Assembly (NCBI RefSeq): GCF_003473485.1
Contig: NC_053047.1
Span: forward strand, 3,921,001-3,985,000
Direction of reading: 5' to 3'
Source: Medicago truncatula
Taxonomy: Eukaryota > Streptophyta > Magnoliopsida > Fabales > Fabaceae
Length of the DNA: 64,000 nt
Below, one piece after another: positions 1-12,365 of this stretch. The translations under genes were made by a program, and so were the position numbers. Position 1 is the stretch's first letter. Each line of letters opens with the position of its first letter. The notes beneath the pieces were generated by a model. That model had not been told where the DNA came from and ran no database searches. It saw only the letters and a program-made list of their open reading frames with translations.

Positions 1-241
1 TTTCTTTGTTGGCTACCCATACAACTGTTAAAGGGGACACATTCCTATACCATATACCTAAGTATCTTAATCTTCTTGTTGAATTTTGAGGGCTAAAGAA
101 ACCCACTTCAATAATTCCATTTGATGAAACTAAAGTCTTACCATCTTGGATAGATTCACCCACTGCTAAAGTGTCTAGTGAAGTGGAAGCTCTTATAGTA
201 TAGGAAAATATTAAGAACCAAATAAATAATAACATTTTCAT
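1..241 (-). CDS. G-type lectin S-receptor-like Ser/Thr kinase, N-terminal part (runs off window)
   Basis: Reading leftward from the ATG at 241-239, an open frame continues to the window edge. The first ~19 residues (MKMLLFIWFLIFSYTIRAS) look like a signal peptide. They are followed by a segment with the layout of a bulb-type mannose-binding lectin domain: LAVGESIQDGKTLVSSNG, then EVGFFSP, LGIWYRN and VVWVANKE, all typical of G-type lectin receptor kinases. In this family the lectin, S-locus, PAN and transmembrane regions precede a cytoplasmic kinase, and the proteins act at the plasma membrane in recognition and defence signalling. Only about 80 residues are visible, so it cannot be judged whether the full gene is intact. 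A kinase-domain relic of the same family lies 1.6 kb upstream, suggesting a tandem cluster of these receptors. Confidence 0.85.
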   Translation of the reverse strand, partial: MKMLLFIWFLIFSYTIRASTSLDTLAVGESIQDGKTLVSSNGIIEVGFFSPQNSTRRLRYLGIWYRNVSPLTVVWVANKE

Positions 242-1816
242 GTTATGCACCAAATAACTTGATTTTGTAGAACTTTTGATGAGTTGTGTGGCTTTAGATT
301 ATATGTATAAGATGTGTCAAGGACCTTAGAATTGAAGTCATGTGTATCAACATCAGTTCAATGATTTGAGGAGAAATTTTCAACTCTAGGAAATGTATTA
401 TGGTTAAATAAAGAGTCTTATGAAAGAAGTGATTAGACTCAAATAGTTAACGAGTTTCATCAAAGGAAAATCGTTAGAAAAAAGTTCGATTTTTGGATGG
501 AGTCATTCTTGGTCAGACTTAACATACCTCATGAACGAATAAACGAACTTCAAATACCTCTTTTACTAGGAACCCGAAGGTTAACACACCAAAATAAAAA
601 CAAAGGGTCCTACAAATAAATGTATGTACATCACTTTAGTTATGATTTTTTCTCATTGTTGTTGTTGGCAATTAAAGACTTGGATTTGGTTGTCTCTTAA
701 ATAGATCTGCTGAATACTAGGTCTACTAGCAAGTAGTAACGACTTCATCAACGACTTTAGGTCCTTGAGCGTGGTTTGGGGAAGACTTAACCATTGTAAT
801 TAATGATGATAAGAAATTTGGGAGTTCTATCTTCATGCACAACATCATGTTGAATAATTATTTTTTGTTAATTCACATAATCAATTACTATTAAAAATTT
901 AGGTTACGTTGATAAGGGTCTTTAGGACATCCGTTAAAGAAACAAAAAAAAAAATCGTATTGAAATGTATATTTTTATACTTTTAAGAGATTGACTACAC
1001 ACATTCTAATATAATTTTATTATATTTGTCTCAGTGCATTTATAAGGGATTTCTTAAAAATTAATATTAATATATTTTTTACAAAGTCATTATTGTTACT
1101 TTAACTTCCAATATAATTATAGGTCGATATTACTAATTATTCCCTCCGTTCTAAATTACAATCATTTTAGAGAAACATTTGTCCTAAATTATAAGCATTT
1201 TACAATACTGATAAAATATTAAATGCTAAGTTTTTTAATATACTGTCTACTATTTATTACTCGTTTATCTTTCAATTATTTAATTTATCTTTTCTATATT
1301 ATCAATGAAGAATAATTGTATAAAATAACTTATAATTTCTCTTTCTCTTACAATATTAATTATACATAATTTCTGAAAAATGATCAAAACTTCGTATAAT
1401 TTGAAAGAGATGGAGTAGCTCGTAATTTTTTCGATCAAAGAAAGGAAGAAAAAAAAAATGAAGACGGACGGTCTCATGAAGGTGTCTCTTAAAGCATCGG
1501 CCAACAAGAGATGGGACACAGCCAAAGGAATAACGTCAACAATGATGTCAAGAATCAGATTCATGAATAACATTTTGGCACTTTTATACCTTTTTTTTAC
1601 AAGATAAAATCAACTCAAAGTTAGATACTTACCACAAGTTTTTCTTTTATAAAATATAAAATTTAAAAAAGTTTTTTCTATTTTAAAGGAGAGGAGCATG
1701 TTAGGTGTCTCACCTGAAAAAACGGGAACTCATTCTTTTCTTTTACTCTAGACACTGTTATCTCTATCTCTATATATATGTATGTACTCTAAGGTACACT
1801 TTGTTGTTACATTCAT
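242..1816. other. Intergenic DNA upstream of the lectin receptor kinase
   Basis: AT-rich sequence without a convincing gene. It holds one probable MITE (1140-1415). Short open frames around 1280-1610 on both strands have no recognisable domain and are not called. Confidence 0.5.
1140..1415. mobile_element. Degenerate Stowaway-like MITE
   Basis: The left end (TTCCCTCCGTTCTAAATTAC) and the right end (GAAAGAGATGGAG) are imperfect inverted repeats of the CTCCCTCCGTT type common to plant Stowaway elements. Both are flanked by TA (1138-1139 and 1416-1417). The ends have diverged, so the boundaries are approximate. Confidence 0.5.
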
Positions 1817-2278
1817 AATACTTGCATATCCAAGAAGATTGTTGTTACATGAAGGGTCTGAAAATTCTCTATTCTTCTTTACGGACATAATCTATGGTAC
1901 CATCACACCATAACCAAAGACATCTGATTTCGTAGAGAAACGTCCACTCCTAGCATACTCTGGAGGCATGTAACCGCTGAATATATAATTTTCAAACTAA
2001 GTATTATTAGACAATACAATAAGGATCCATAATAAGGTAGAAACTAACTTACTATGTTTCGGCAACCCTATTTGTGTTTGCTCAACTTGCTCTCCTAAAA
2101 ACGTTCGAGCCAAATTAAAGTTTGACATTTTTTGATCCAAATTTACATCTAGTAATATATTGATTGCTTTTAAATCGCTGTGAATTATCCTCAGCCTAGA
2201 GAAGCAATGAAGATAAAGAAGACCCCGAACAATGTCATTGATAATGTTGAAACGTTTGATCCAATCTAGTGACTTCAT
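1817..2278 (-). pseudogene. Decayed kinase domain of a G-type lectin receptor kinase
   Basis: Two exon-like pieces match the catalytic core of S-receptor-like kinases. The first (2278-2053) reads [20 protein letters not shown], then [17 protein letters not shown] and [13 protein letters not shown]. The second (about 1976-1817) reads GYMPPEYARSGRFSTKSDVF followed by GYGVMVP. The HRD motif is HSD and DFG is NFN, so both the catalytic-loop Arg and the metal-binding Asp are lost. A TAG at 1894-1892 falls where the family has the Glu of LEI; the frame then continues as IMSVKKNREFSDP, again family-like. Splice sites between the pieces (GTAAGT donor at 2052, AG acceptor before 1976) look preserved. 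No lectin region was found upstream. This is a dead fragment of a tandem receptor-kinase family, of the same type as the gene at the left edge. Confidence 0.85.
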
Positions 2279-4191
2279 TTTGATGTCATCTAGTCAATTA
2301 AACATGTATGAGATTTAAAAAGGAAATATTTGTTTATTTTAAAAGATAAGTAAAAAATATTTTAAACATTTAAAACATATAATATATTTACTTTAGTTAA
2401 ATTCGCTATGTGAATAAAACATGTGAATAAGATATAATGTGTTTAAATTATATTTAGCTCATTTGGTATGAACATTGCATAATATATGCAGATATTGGAT
2501 TTTGAACCATGGACATCCTCCTATTTCTCCTTAAAAGGAGAATATATAGTCACTAGACTACTTGATCAAACAAAAAAGAATATAATTAAAAAAATTAAAA
2601 TATGTTTAGAACTTTATCTTCTCTTATTATTTTAAAAGACGAAGGATATGAACACTCTCTTTTTAACACTTTTTCTAACATTCACTTTCTTATTTGATCA
2701 AACTCATGTGAATCACACACTTTAAAAATAAATCTCTTATAAATGGTGAAACTCACATAAATTTCATCCAATAAAAAAGTAAATGTTACAAAGAAATTGT
2801 TCTTAATATTTCTGATTTTAATAAAAATTGATTGATATATGTGATTAAAAAGCTCAGATCCCGTTGTATCTAGAGAAAGCATTGTATTTAATTCCATATC
2901 TCCAATATCAACAGCTACCAGTAATAAGAATCTACCTTATTTCCAACAAAATATCATCATAATGTTTCTAGTAATCAAATTGATATATGTGATGTGATCC
3001 AAAGCTATGCCACACCATGGTTAGGCACCGTTCTATTTCCAAAAATTATCTACACATGGTGAGTTTATATCACATATATCAAAAGAAGTATATCTGTTAC
3101 TAACATTTAAATTAGCATGCCAATCTTCCTTACCACAATACTCCTTAAACAATGCATTACTACTCTTCTTAATCAATGATTTTATATTGTTAACCTTCCG
3201 CAAGAAAGAGTTTAATATTTTGAAGTTTGGTCGAAAGGTAAATAAAGTCCGATCATAAATTGAATTATCCAGTAATTAAGTTCGTCAGAATACTCCGTTA
3301 TTTAGTAGAAATTATTAACTATTTAAGCACAATGATTTCTTTATATTATTAAGAGTTTAACTAAGAATAATTAAGGAAATTTGGTGGTGATTAGTAGATG
3401 TGGTCCAATATGTAACTCTTCTCTAAGGCAAGCCAACTATGATATACCAAACTTGCAAGCATTTGTGGAAGTAATGTCACGATACCGCCAACCTTTTTTT
3501 TTTTCTTTTATAAAATACCAAACTCATAATTAATTCTTTAAAGTTATAAATATCACGTCATCACCAGGAATAAATATTACGTCATCACCCTTAAAAAAAA
3601 TTCATGTTATCAAAATACAAAACTCTAAAATTATACATAACAAGGATTAAAAAATATTATGGTGAATTGAACTTGCTCTAGTAAATTAATAAAAGACCCA
3701 AAATTTTCCCCAATACTTATGATATATAATACTTTATGATAATTACAAACTTGGCAGTCAAAATAAAATTGCAAACTTATCCAACGGAGGTTGCATAATA
3801 ATGCACGTTTGTCAACTGATTTGTCATCCTTTTCAATCAGAAAAAGTGACAAGTGGCCAATGAAATATAAATATCTTGTTACATTCTAGTTTATTGTTCT
3901 ACTAAATAAAATCACCATTATTTTAGAGAACATCCTAAATTAAAAAACTCAACCTAATATATCCATGAAATGTCAATTCAATGACAAGAGTTTAATCTTG
4001 AAACTTTAAGAAACAAATTTGAAATTTCCCAAAAAGCATTATAAGATAAACATAAATGATAAACATAAATTTCACATGTATATAAATTAATTTATTGTCT
4101 TTTTTTTTTTTTTTTTTTTGCATAAGTACCTTGTCCTATTGAGAAGGAAAACTTTATAAAGCTAAATATTTCATATTTCATCAATCATATT
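2279..4191. other. Intergenic DNA, no gene seen
   Basis: AT-rich sequence with poly-T and poly-A runs. A long T run at about 4101-4119 lies shortly before the DUF1997 gene. Short open frames here have no recognisable similarity or codon pattern. Confidence 0.5.
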
Positions 4192-6386
4192 ATGGCAAGC
4201 ATTAGTGTGGTTCCTTGGCAACCCTTATTAGTACAAAAGAAGCATATACTTAATAGTCATTTTCATACAAAGAAAACATCATGTTCAGTGATTAGGAATG
4301 AAAAAACATCCTCATTCAGCTATAGAAGCATTGCAAATGTTCCTTTCTATGAGTTACCAGGGGTATATTATCAAAGTTTTCATCCTTAATTACCATCTTC
4401 ATCTTCCAATCCAAACCAATGATTCTAACATAAGTTTTTGTGATTTTCTTTGCAGGCTTCATTTGATCAATATATGGATGATAGACTAAGAGTACTCAAA
4501 GCAGTGTTTCCTGAGAAAGGAAACTCTAAACAGCTCAATGAGGTACTTTTTAGGGAACTATGTGTGTGATTGATTATGTTAAATTTGTTAAAGTAATATG
4601 GTTTTCAATTTCGATCGTGTTTACGCTGCAAACCTTTATATGGCCGTAAAATGCAACCGATGAGTCCACAATTGCAGCTATGATGACGTTGTGGAGACAT
4701 CTAAAACCTTTATATTGAAGCCGCAATTACGCAATTTAGAATCATATTATGACACTTTTAGAACTATATGTATGGTGATCTATAATTTGTTAAAGTTATA
4801 GAACTATGTGTATGGTGAACTATGTTAAAGTTTGTTTTAAATTATGGTTACATTGCGAACTTTTATATTACTGTAAAATGCAAGAAAAAAATGTGGTCGA
4901 TGTTGTAGCAATTGCCGTTATGATGCGAAAACCTCTAAAATTGTTATATTGCGGTTGCAATTGTGGTTCCGGACGGATATTTAGAACCATATTGTGTCCC
5001 TTAATTAAGGCTAATGAGTACTATAAGAAACTATTATTTGTATGTATGCAGGAAGAATGGAGAGTTGAAATGCCTTCTATACAATGCTTCATCTTGAAGG
5101 TTCAACCAAAAGTAGATGTAAGGTTAAGAATTAAGTCTAATGGAGAAGACTATCCATCTCACGTTCCTCATCACATTAGCAAAATTCTTGAGCTTCATTT
5201 TGTAAGCACTTTCATTGGAATATATCTAAAAAATTTAACTTCTTTTTGTTAATTTCTTTATGTGATCATTCTTATTTCATTTTAAGATAGAGTTTAATTT
5301 AAATAGGAAAAAGATAGGTAGACATCATTTTTCATACATTTATTATGTATACCCCATGTATTAAGGGTATTTGAGTAATTTTACATCATATTATCATCCC
5401 TTTTCATCTCTTCTTTCAATGTTTTTGCCACGTGTCACAAATGTGTGTGGGTGTAAAAGGGTGTATGCCACCTAAGGTGGTTCATGTATAAGAGCTCTTT
5501 AAATACACCGTTAGGGTAAACTCGCAAGCGATCAAAACTTTTTATTATCATTTCACGAATATAATTGATTGACGACGTAAAAAAAGTTACTGATGATGGA
5601 TATCAATTAAATTCTGTCAGACGAGGTGGGAGCTCCAAGGACTCAATAGCTTATACAATGATCCTTACGACTTCAACTTAGATGTAAGAGGTATTATATA
5701 TCCAGAAAGGAAAGGAAAGAGTAGTTGGCTCAAGAATCAAATGGAGATGAAGATAAACTTTACTGTTTCACCAACAATGACTTTTGTTCCTGAACATATC
5801 TTAAAAGATGCATTAGAGTTGGTATGATTTCTTTTCATTTCTCACTATATTAGAGTTTGTTGAACATAAAAAATATGAATACAATCAACCATATTTGCTT
5901 AAACTAATCTTAGACTTGGTTGGATTGACTTATAATTTTTTAGCTTAACTTTTGTTGAACAAACAAAAATGAATTATATTAATACTGCTATAGCAGTCCC
6001 CTCATAACAATTTTTGAGTTTAACTGATTTGACTTAATGGATAAGGAGTTGGAGGTCTGGTTTCAAACCCAAACAAAGAATTAAAATATTAATCAAACAA
6101 TTAACTACTAAATTTTTTACAAACAATTTTCTAAACTATTAATCATTTTTTTATAATTGGTAACAAACATGTCATCTTTTCATATTATAATGGCTTATAT
6201 TTAAGCACTTATATTATATACATTTAATAAAACTGTATATCCAAATAGTGGCTAAAGGTTATATGTTGATTAAATTAACAGGTATTCAAAACGATGTGGA
6301 ATCAAATGAAGCAAGAATTTCATGGTAATTTATTGGCAGATTATAATAGTTTCAAGAGATACAAATCCAAGAAAAGTCCAGTCTAA
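4192..6386 (+). CDS. DUF1997 family protein, probably plastid-targeted
   Basis: Five exons join in frame: 4192-4362, 4456-4542, 5052-5201, 5621-5821 and 6282-6386. All have GT-AG introns and together encode 237 aa. The N terminus (MASISVVPWQP, then KKTSCSVIRNEKTSSFSYRS) is rich in Ser, Thr and basic residues with almost no acids, like a chloroplast transit peptide. The C-terminal half carries the signature of the plant/cyanobacterial DUF1997 family: ILELHFTRWELQGL, FNLDVRGIIYPERKGKSSWL, MEMKINFTVSPTMTFVPEHI and LLADYNSFKRYK. Its biochemical function is unknown to me. The exon chain is inferred from splice motifs and from how well the joined protein fits the family. Introns 2 and 4 are the longest, about 510 and 460 bp, and intron 2 contains a tandem duplication. 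A TATA-like TTTATAAA lies at 4153-4160, unusually near the ATG. Confidence 0.85.
4550..5010. repeat. Imperfect tandem duplication inside intron 2 of the DUF1997 gene
   Basis: Two units of about 210-220 bp (about 4550-4770 and 4796-5005) share the same order of motifs: GAACTATGTGT, a stretch around GTTAAAGT, GCNAACNTTTATAT, GTAAAATGCAA, GCNNTTATGATG and CCTCTAAAA, ending near AGAACCATATT. They differ at many positions, so the duplication is old. It makes up most of the intron and leaves the splice sites untouched. Confidence 0.7.
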
Positions 6387-7059
6387 ACATGTTGTCCATT
6401 CCATTTGTTTACAACTTTGACAGCAATTGCTGAGGATGAATTTTCAGCCAATTGAATCAATGATGGATCATAATATTGTAATTCATTTTTCAATTGTAAA
6501 TTAGTCCTGATTAACTGCAATGAATTCTTTGAAAAGAAAAATATGATTTTTTACTAGTGTAATTTTTTTTTTCAATTGCAAATGTCATTCATCTCAATTT
6601 GTTTGAAACTAGTGTAATTTTTTCGTTTGGTTTGCACAATATATGTTCTTAGAAGGAATTATTCTATGTTACTTCCAAATCACTTTAGAAATAATTCCAA
6701 AAGGACATTATTGGTTCTACAAATAGTGTGACTTCAAAAGGACATTTCAAATCACTTTAGAAATAGTTAGTGAAATGATTATTAATGTTACTTTTTTTAA
6801 TGCGAATGTTTTTTGAAAATTTGATATCAGGTCTAAGGATCGACTAATTCGAGTGGTTCAATTCTACCATCCATTTATAAGAAACCCATTTAAAGTTAGA
6901 GTTAGAGCTATGGACTTAGATCATCGAAATTGACATTATGAATAATCGAATTTGATACTTTGAGATGAGCAAACTCCAAGATCGCAAACCAAATCACTAT
7001 GCTAATTCAAACGAGTATTTTTAATGTGACGGTTAATGTCACTTTTTTATTAAATAATA

Positions 7060-7339
7060 CTCCCTCTGTTTTAAAATGAATGTCGTTTAAGATTTTTACA
7101 CACATATTGAGAAATGCATAATTAAAAGAAAGAGAGATGTTATTTTACCAAATTATCATAATCAACTATTTGTTTGTTTTTCATTAAAGAAAAAATAATA
7201 CTTTTGAAATAGTATATATAGTATTAATTGAAGGGTATAATTGAAAAGAAAAAATTATTATTGCATTGGAAACTGAAAGTGATTTATTTTGAAACAATTT
7301 TTTTTTGCTAGAACGACATTCATTTTGAAACGGATGGAG
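7060..7339. mobile_element. Stowaway-like MITE (280 bp)
   Basis: The left terminus CTCCCTCTGTTTTAAAATGA, continuing ATGTCGTT, is matched in inverted form at the right by AACGACATTCATTTTGAAAC, continuing GGATGGAG. The element is flanked by TA on both sides (7058-7059 and 7340-7341), the target duplication expected of Tc1/mariner-type MITEs. No coding capacity. Confidence 0.85.
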
Positions 7340-7668
7340 TAATAACTTTCTCCATTTAAAACAAGGTTCTTGCTAATAAGTGCCCCAAGGGCATTGCTTA
7401 AGCAACTCAAAAATAGAAATTTAATCTTGAAAATACAAGTCAAACACATATAATAATATCATAAATACACAATTTTAAATGTAAAAGTGACTACTTTTAG
7501 ATGCTTAAACAATACCCCAAAAATACTTGTTAGTATTTTCCTTAAAACAAATACTCGAGACTTTTTAATTTTAATTACAACATAGAACTTGCAAAGTATT
7601 GTAAGCAAGGAAAGGAAAATGTACTCAACCGATAAAATGAAATCAAGTACTCCCTCTCCTGATTATTA

Positions 7669-7924
7669 CTCCATCTGTTTCAAAATACATGTCCAAATCA
7701 ATCACTTCATATATGTCAATAACAATTTTGATCGTTAATATCTTTAATTATCTACAGTAAAAAATATAAAAATTTAATATTTTAAAAATATTTGTCGAGA
7801 CAAATCAAACAACATCTTACATGCTAATAGTTGTATTTAACATTAGTTAAAAAGTATGGTCAAAGTAAGTCAAGTGAATAGTGCACATTGCAAAAATTGG
7901 ACATGTATTTTGTAACGGAAGGAA
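7669..7924. mobile_element. Stowaway-like MITE (256 bp)
   Basis: The termini CTCCATCTGTTTCAAAATAC (continuing ATGTCCAA) and TTGGACATGTATTTTGTAAC (continuing GGAAGGAA) are inverted repeats with a few mismatches. They are flanked by TA at 7667-7668 and 7925-7926. It is of the same general family as the element 330 bp to the left, but with a different subterminal sequence. Confidence 0.8.
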
Positions 7925-10739
7925 TATAAGCAAAACTTCACTTTTTAAATACATAAAATAATCAATGTTTCTAGTCTTTATTATAGACTAGATACATCAA
8001 TTATTCAATGTATCTTAATAGTTAAGTTTTGATTATAATAGTGGCCGGAGCGAGTATTTCATGACCGTATTTCAAAAAAATATATATACTTAATCGTGGA
8101 TGATGAATATTTGAGTTAGTATCCTCTCTATTTTTAGGTGTATCTTCATATCTTCAATTTGAAAAGATAAATATACATAGATTTTTTTTTTAGGGGAAGT
8201 ATACAAAAACTTTACGTGTGGACAAGGTTGGCATGTTTGGCAAGCAATGTACTTTGATTAAGTGCTTTTGTCTGACTTTTTTTATATAACTATCAAGAGT
8301 ATAAATATCGACACAGGTATTAAGTAAGTACAACTATCGAACAAGACATGTCAATAAATGTGTAGCGTGAGGTTTTAGTACGATAAAGACATTTGTTTTT
8401 GCAAAATTTTAGTGGTGTTGGATGTTACGACGATTGAATCAATGTCTTAGTTGTAATAGCTAATAAGGATATAAAGTGAACAGTGAGCTCCCACTTATGG
8501 ATTGACATTTTTTTTTGGTAGTGATATGGATTGACATTTAAAGTTTTGAACTAGTTTTTAACATGATCAATCTCGATATAATTATTGGTTAGGTTATACA
8601 TATTTCATGGTCGAACTTTGAATTATCAAATTTTATATGGTTAACATTAAAACAAATAAAAATAATATTAATTAGTAAAACATGGTTTCATTAGTTATAT
8701 AGCTTGCTTGGTCTTGCTATGCACAATTATTGGATGTAGGTGAAGTTTGTTCATCCAAACATTGAAATTTGAAAATTTAATGTTATAATCGGAGTAGAAC
8801 ATAATTAACAAAAAGTCAAAAACCCTTTCAAAAATATCAATTTTAAACATTTTATGTTTAATTTGATGCAACTCCTATTACTCAAAGTTTTTGTTTTTTA
8901 TCGAAGAAAACATAAAATTTTAAATAAAAAGGTGGAAAATGAGGAGAGGGAGGAAAGAAAGAAAAAGAAGTTGATAGAGAACGGAAACAAGTGGTGTTCT
9001 AAGAGACTTTTTTAAGAGGTTAAACAATGAAGAAGAGAGGATAAGTGGGAGAAAATGTGTGTATTAGAGACTTGAAATTTTTCGTTCATGGGTATAGGAG
9101 TATACTGAAAGTTTGATTCTAATGCAATTAGTGTAGGTCCATTGGTGTACTCAACATATAATTATAATATTGATTGAATATAGCGAGATAAAGCATTGAT
9201 AAGCATCGAACTCTCAAAATTTCATTTTGAAGGATGGCATTGAGCTCTCAATTGAAAGTCATAAGAATGAAAGGATAAAATTGAAATGAAATGAAAACAA
9301 TGGAGGACAATATTGAAAGGGCATGATAAAATATAAAAATTAGGGTTGCACGACTATATATATATCAAAACCGTGAATTTAATTTGGTCTCTAAATATGC
9401 GAGAAATTATCAATACTTGATATTTGCTTTGAATGAATTGTAATTAAAAACACGTCTTTAAATATTACACATTTTCAATATTATAATATTAATTTATACA
9501 TAGGATCAATCACTTTCTTTTTTCTAAAGAAGGATCAATCACTTAGAATGTGGGAAGTGGGGGTCATATTTAAAGTATACCACGGTTAGGCCAACAAGGC
9601 TTGTGCGAGCACTTGCCCCAATTATGTTTGAGATTGTTTGAAATTTAATTTAATATACCAACATATTATCAGATATTTAATTTATATGCATGTTTACAGG
9701 TTGACTTAATTATAATTTTGATCCTTTATTTTTATTCATTCTCATAATTGATCCATCTATTTTAAAATTATCTGGTTTTGATTATTCTTTCAGATTTTAA
9801 ACTTAAAAATGGTGATATATCATATTTCAATTGAAATTTTTAGGGAATTTTCTATTAATTTCATGATTTATTATCATGCCAGTTCATCAGGTTGTATGGT
9901 TCATCGTTAAAATATGTCACATTATCATTTAAAATATAAGAGGGCAAATTTCGCAAGTGAGTGAAAATAGATTACTAAAACTCTATTTAAAGAACAAAAT
10001 GAAGAGATATTATGTATACGTATGTATATCTCAGAAAATAAAGGATTGTATTGAAAATATAGGAGAAGGTTTATATGATGGTGTATTTTTATTTGACAAA
10101 AAATGATATATTATAAGAGAAGGCTTATCTGATGGTATATCCTTAGTTCTATAAATATATTATATGAGTTCACGGTCCTTCTCGCTCTCAAAACTGAAGC
10201 TATGACTAGTTCAATGTTGATTCAATAAAATAAAATAAAACACAAGAAAACAAGAGTAAGTATCTAAAAATTCAACCCATGTTCATATTTCTTATTTTTT
10301 TTCAAACTAGCACTGATAAAATCAGAGTCTCACACATAGGGACGAGAAGAATCGAAAACTTATATTTTCAAAAGACAATGTAAATCTTTGTTGAGTATTT
10401 AAGTGATTGGATGTGCCAGTCCATTGAATTGACCATTTATCAAAGTTGTCCATCTTAAAATGTGTTTATATATTGCATCCAATAAGGTTAAACTATATTT
10501 CGTATCCCTAAAAAAATTATTGAATTTAGCTTTTGATATTCTAAAAAAAGTGGTTTTTGTTCTTAAAACAGAAAAGTACCCTTATTATTTTGATGGTGAT
10601 CATTCTAATATGCGTTCATGTTGGTTCTAGTCCCTATAATACGAAAACAACATTAATTTTTTTTAGTCCATTTCCTAAAAAGACATTAACTTTAGTCCTT
10701 GTATAAAAAAACATTAATTTAGTCCATAACATATACATT

Positions 10740-11030
10740 ATAGGATTAATTCAGTTATTAATCCTTATAAATATTCACAGTTTTATTTTTAGTCCCTTCA
10801 AAATAAAATCATGTTTTTTAGTCTCTATAAAATTTTCCATCAGCATTTTTAGTTTCTATAAAATTTTCCATCAGCACTTTTAGTCTCTGTCAAAAATTCC
10901 CATCAACAATTTTGGTCCTTAAAATGCTTAAGAAAAATGTCACAGGACCTAAAAAATGTGATTTTATTTTGTAGGAACAAAAGCAAAACTGTGAATATTT
11001 ATAGGAACTAAAAACTTAATTAACTCTAAA
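10740..11030. repeat. Inverted-repeat (foldback-like) element
   Basis: A left arm near 10753-10822 (ATAAATATTCACAGTTTT, then AAAATAAAATCATGTTTTTT) is mirrored by a right arm near 10946-11024 (ATGTGATTTTATTTTG, then AAAACTGTGAATATTTATAG). Between the arms, a TTTTAGT..CTATAAAATTTTCC unit repeats in tandem. It looks like a decayed non-autonomous DNA element; no target duplication could be fixed. Confidence 0.6.
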
Positions 11031-11207
11031 TTATATATGGAATAATTTTAGTATAAAAATGTTGTTTACCAAAAAAAAAATAGAGTAATAAAGACTACTT
11101 TATCCATAATAATTAATGTAAGAAGAAAATATCTCTTTTTTATGATAGAAGAAGGAATTTTAGAATATATACATTAATGGACCTTTATAAATGAAAATTC
11201 AAAAAAA

Positions 11208-11280
11208 TGGAGATGCGGGGGATCGAACCCCGTGCCTCTCGCATGCAAAGCGAGCGCTCTACCATTTGAGCTACATCCCC
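11208..11280 (-). tRNA. tRNA-Ala (anticodon UGC)
   Basis: The reverse strand folds as a complete 73-nt cloverleaf. The acceptor stem is GGGGATG/CATCTCC with one G-U pair and discriminator A. The D arm is GCTC..GAGC, and the anticodon stem CTCGC/GCGAG holds loop TTTGCAT, giving anticodon TGC. The variable loop is AGGCA, and the T arm CGGGG-TTCGATC-CCCCG. The internal A-box and B-box (GGTTCGATCC) are intact, so RNA polymerase III transcription is plausible. No intron and no encoded CCA. A T run needed for termination is present but weak just downstream. Confidence 0.95.
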
Positions 11281-12365
11281 ATTCTGATGTTGTTTCTCCG
11301 ATTCATTATATGTACATATTATAAAGTCGATGTTAATTTATGTAGAACATTACACGGACAATCATATTTTTTCTGATTTCATTCATTTTGAAATGAAAAA
11401 AAAAAAAAAAAAAAAATCTGGAAAAGTTGATGTCATTAAAATGGTAATATAACACTAATTAAAATACATAAGCAATTATATATTTTAGATGATCAAGTTC
11501 TTTCGTTTGATTTTAATATTTGTAGTCTTATGTTTTTTTTTTAACAGCATTCGTAGTCTTATGTATTGTTTTACCGTAGACATAATCTGTATTATAACTT
11601 GTGAAATTTGTCATGTTTCTCCATTCTTGTCCTATTTGTATCTTATATATATACAGTACATTAGGTGAGATATTCAATTAATTTAAATCAGCTTTTTTGC
11701 AAAATAAATGGAGAAAATGTTTAAATGGTTTTATAGAAGCTATAATAATTTCTTTGCCAAGTTGAAATTATTTTATGCACCTTAAGAGGTTTGTTATATA
11801 ACCTCTCTATGAACAACTTAGAACAATATATATTTCTCAGTAAGAAATGTAATTCTCTTTTGTAGAAAATGATTTCAACTGAAAAGCTTCCTAAACTATA
11901 AGGATTAAGGTATCCAAACTTGGCAATTGACCATAGTTCAGGGTTTGCAACACATAACAGTGAAGAAGTACAAACTGCAAACAACACAAGTCTTGAAACA
12001 TAGTTCACCGTTTGCAAAATATAACAGCGAGGAAAGTGCAAACTGCAGACAACACAAGTTTTGAAACTTGGTTACTCAAAGATCAGTTTAATAATGGAAT
12101 CGGAGTGAGTGACTGATCGTAATGAATTGCAGTTGTCGTTTGATCGCGTCTCAAAATAACAAGATGATCCTCACACTAAAATTTTCATTATTTTGTGTTT
12201 TGTATCAACCACAAACAACATATAAAATAAGAAATTGTATTGTTCTATTCTATTTGTATTGTATGTCGGCGTACATTAAACATCATTAATTTTCTTCATA
12301 TTAAGAGTAGCTTTTACTTCACAACTTTGCACAATGAATGAAACTTTGACCACCCAAAGGGTCCT
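11281..12365. other. Gap between tRNA-Ala and the PPR gene
   Basis: Contains a long A run (about 11395-11416) and a 67-bp imperfect tandem repeat (11934-12067). The right part, about 12070-12365, is probably the 3' untranslated region of the PPR gene on the reverse strand. No other gene seen. Confidence 0.45.
11934..12067. repeat. 67-bp imperfect tandem duplication
   Basis: The units 11934-12000 and 12001-12067 both begin TAGTTCA and run through GTTTGCAA, ATAACAG, AAACTGCA and ACAACACAAG to TTGAAAC. They have the same length, with scattered substitutions. Confidence 0.8.

Larger units (their letters stand above)
6387..11190. other. Intergenic DNA with MITEs
   Basis: No protein gene seen. 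It holds the 3' flank of the DUF1997 gene, two clear Stowaway-like MITEs (7060-7339 and 7669-7924), a purine-rich stretch near 8935-9060 and an inverted-repeat element near 10.74-11.03 kb. The remainder is AT-rich and featureless to the eye. Confidence 0.5.

Noticed and set aside
1280-1573. 97-codon frame (- strand) and a 49-codon ATG frame on + near 1459-1608
   Set aside because: No recognisable domain, AT-driven composition, partly overlapping a MITE.
11191-11376. 61-codon open frame on the + strand
   Set aside because: It runs antisense through the tRNA-Ala gene; its GDRTPCLSHAKRALYHLSY text is the usual chance translation of a tRNA.
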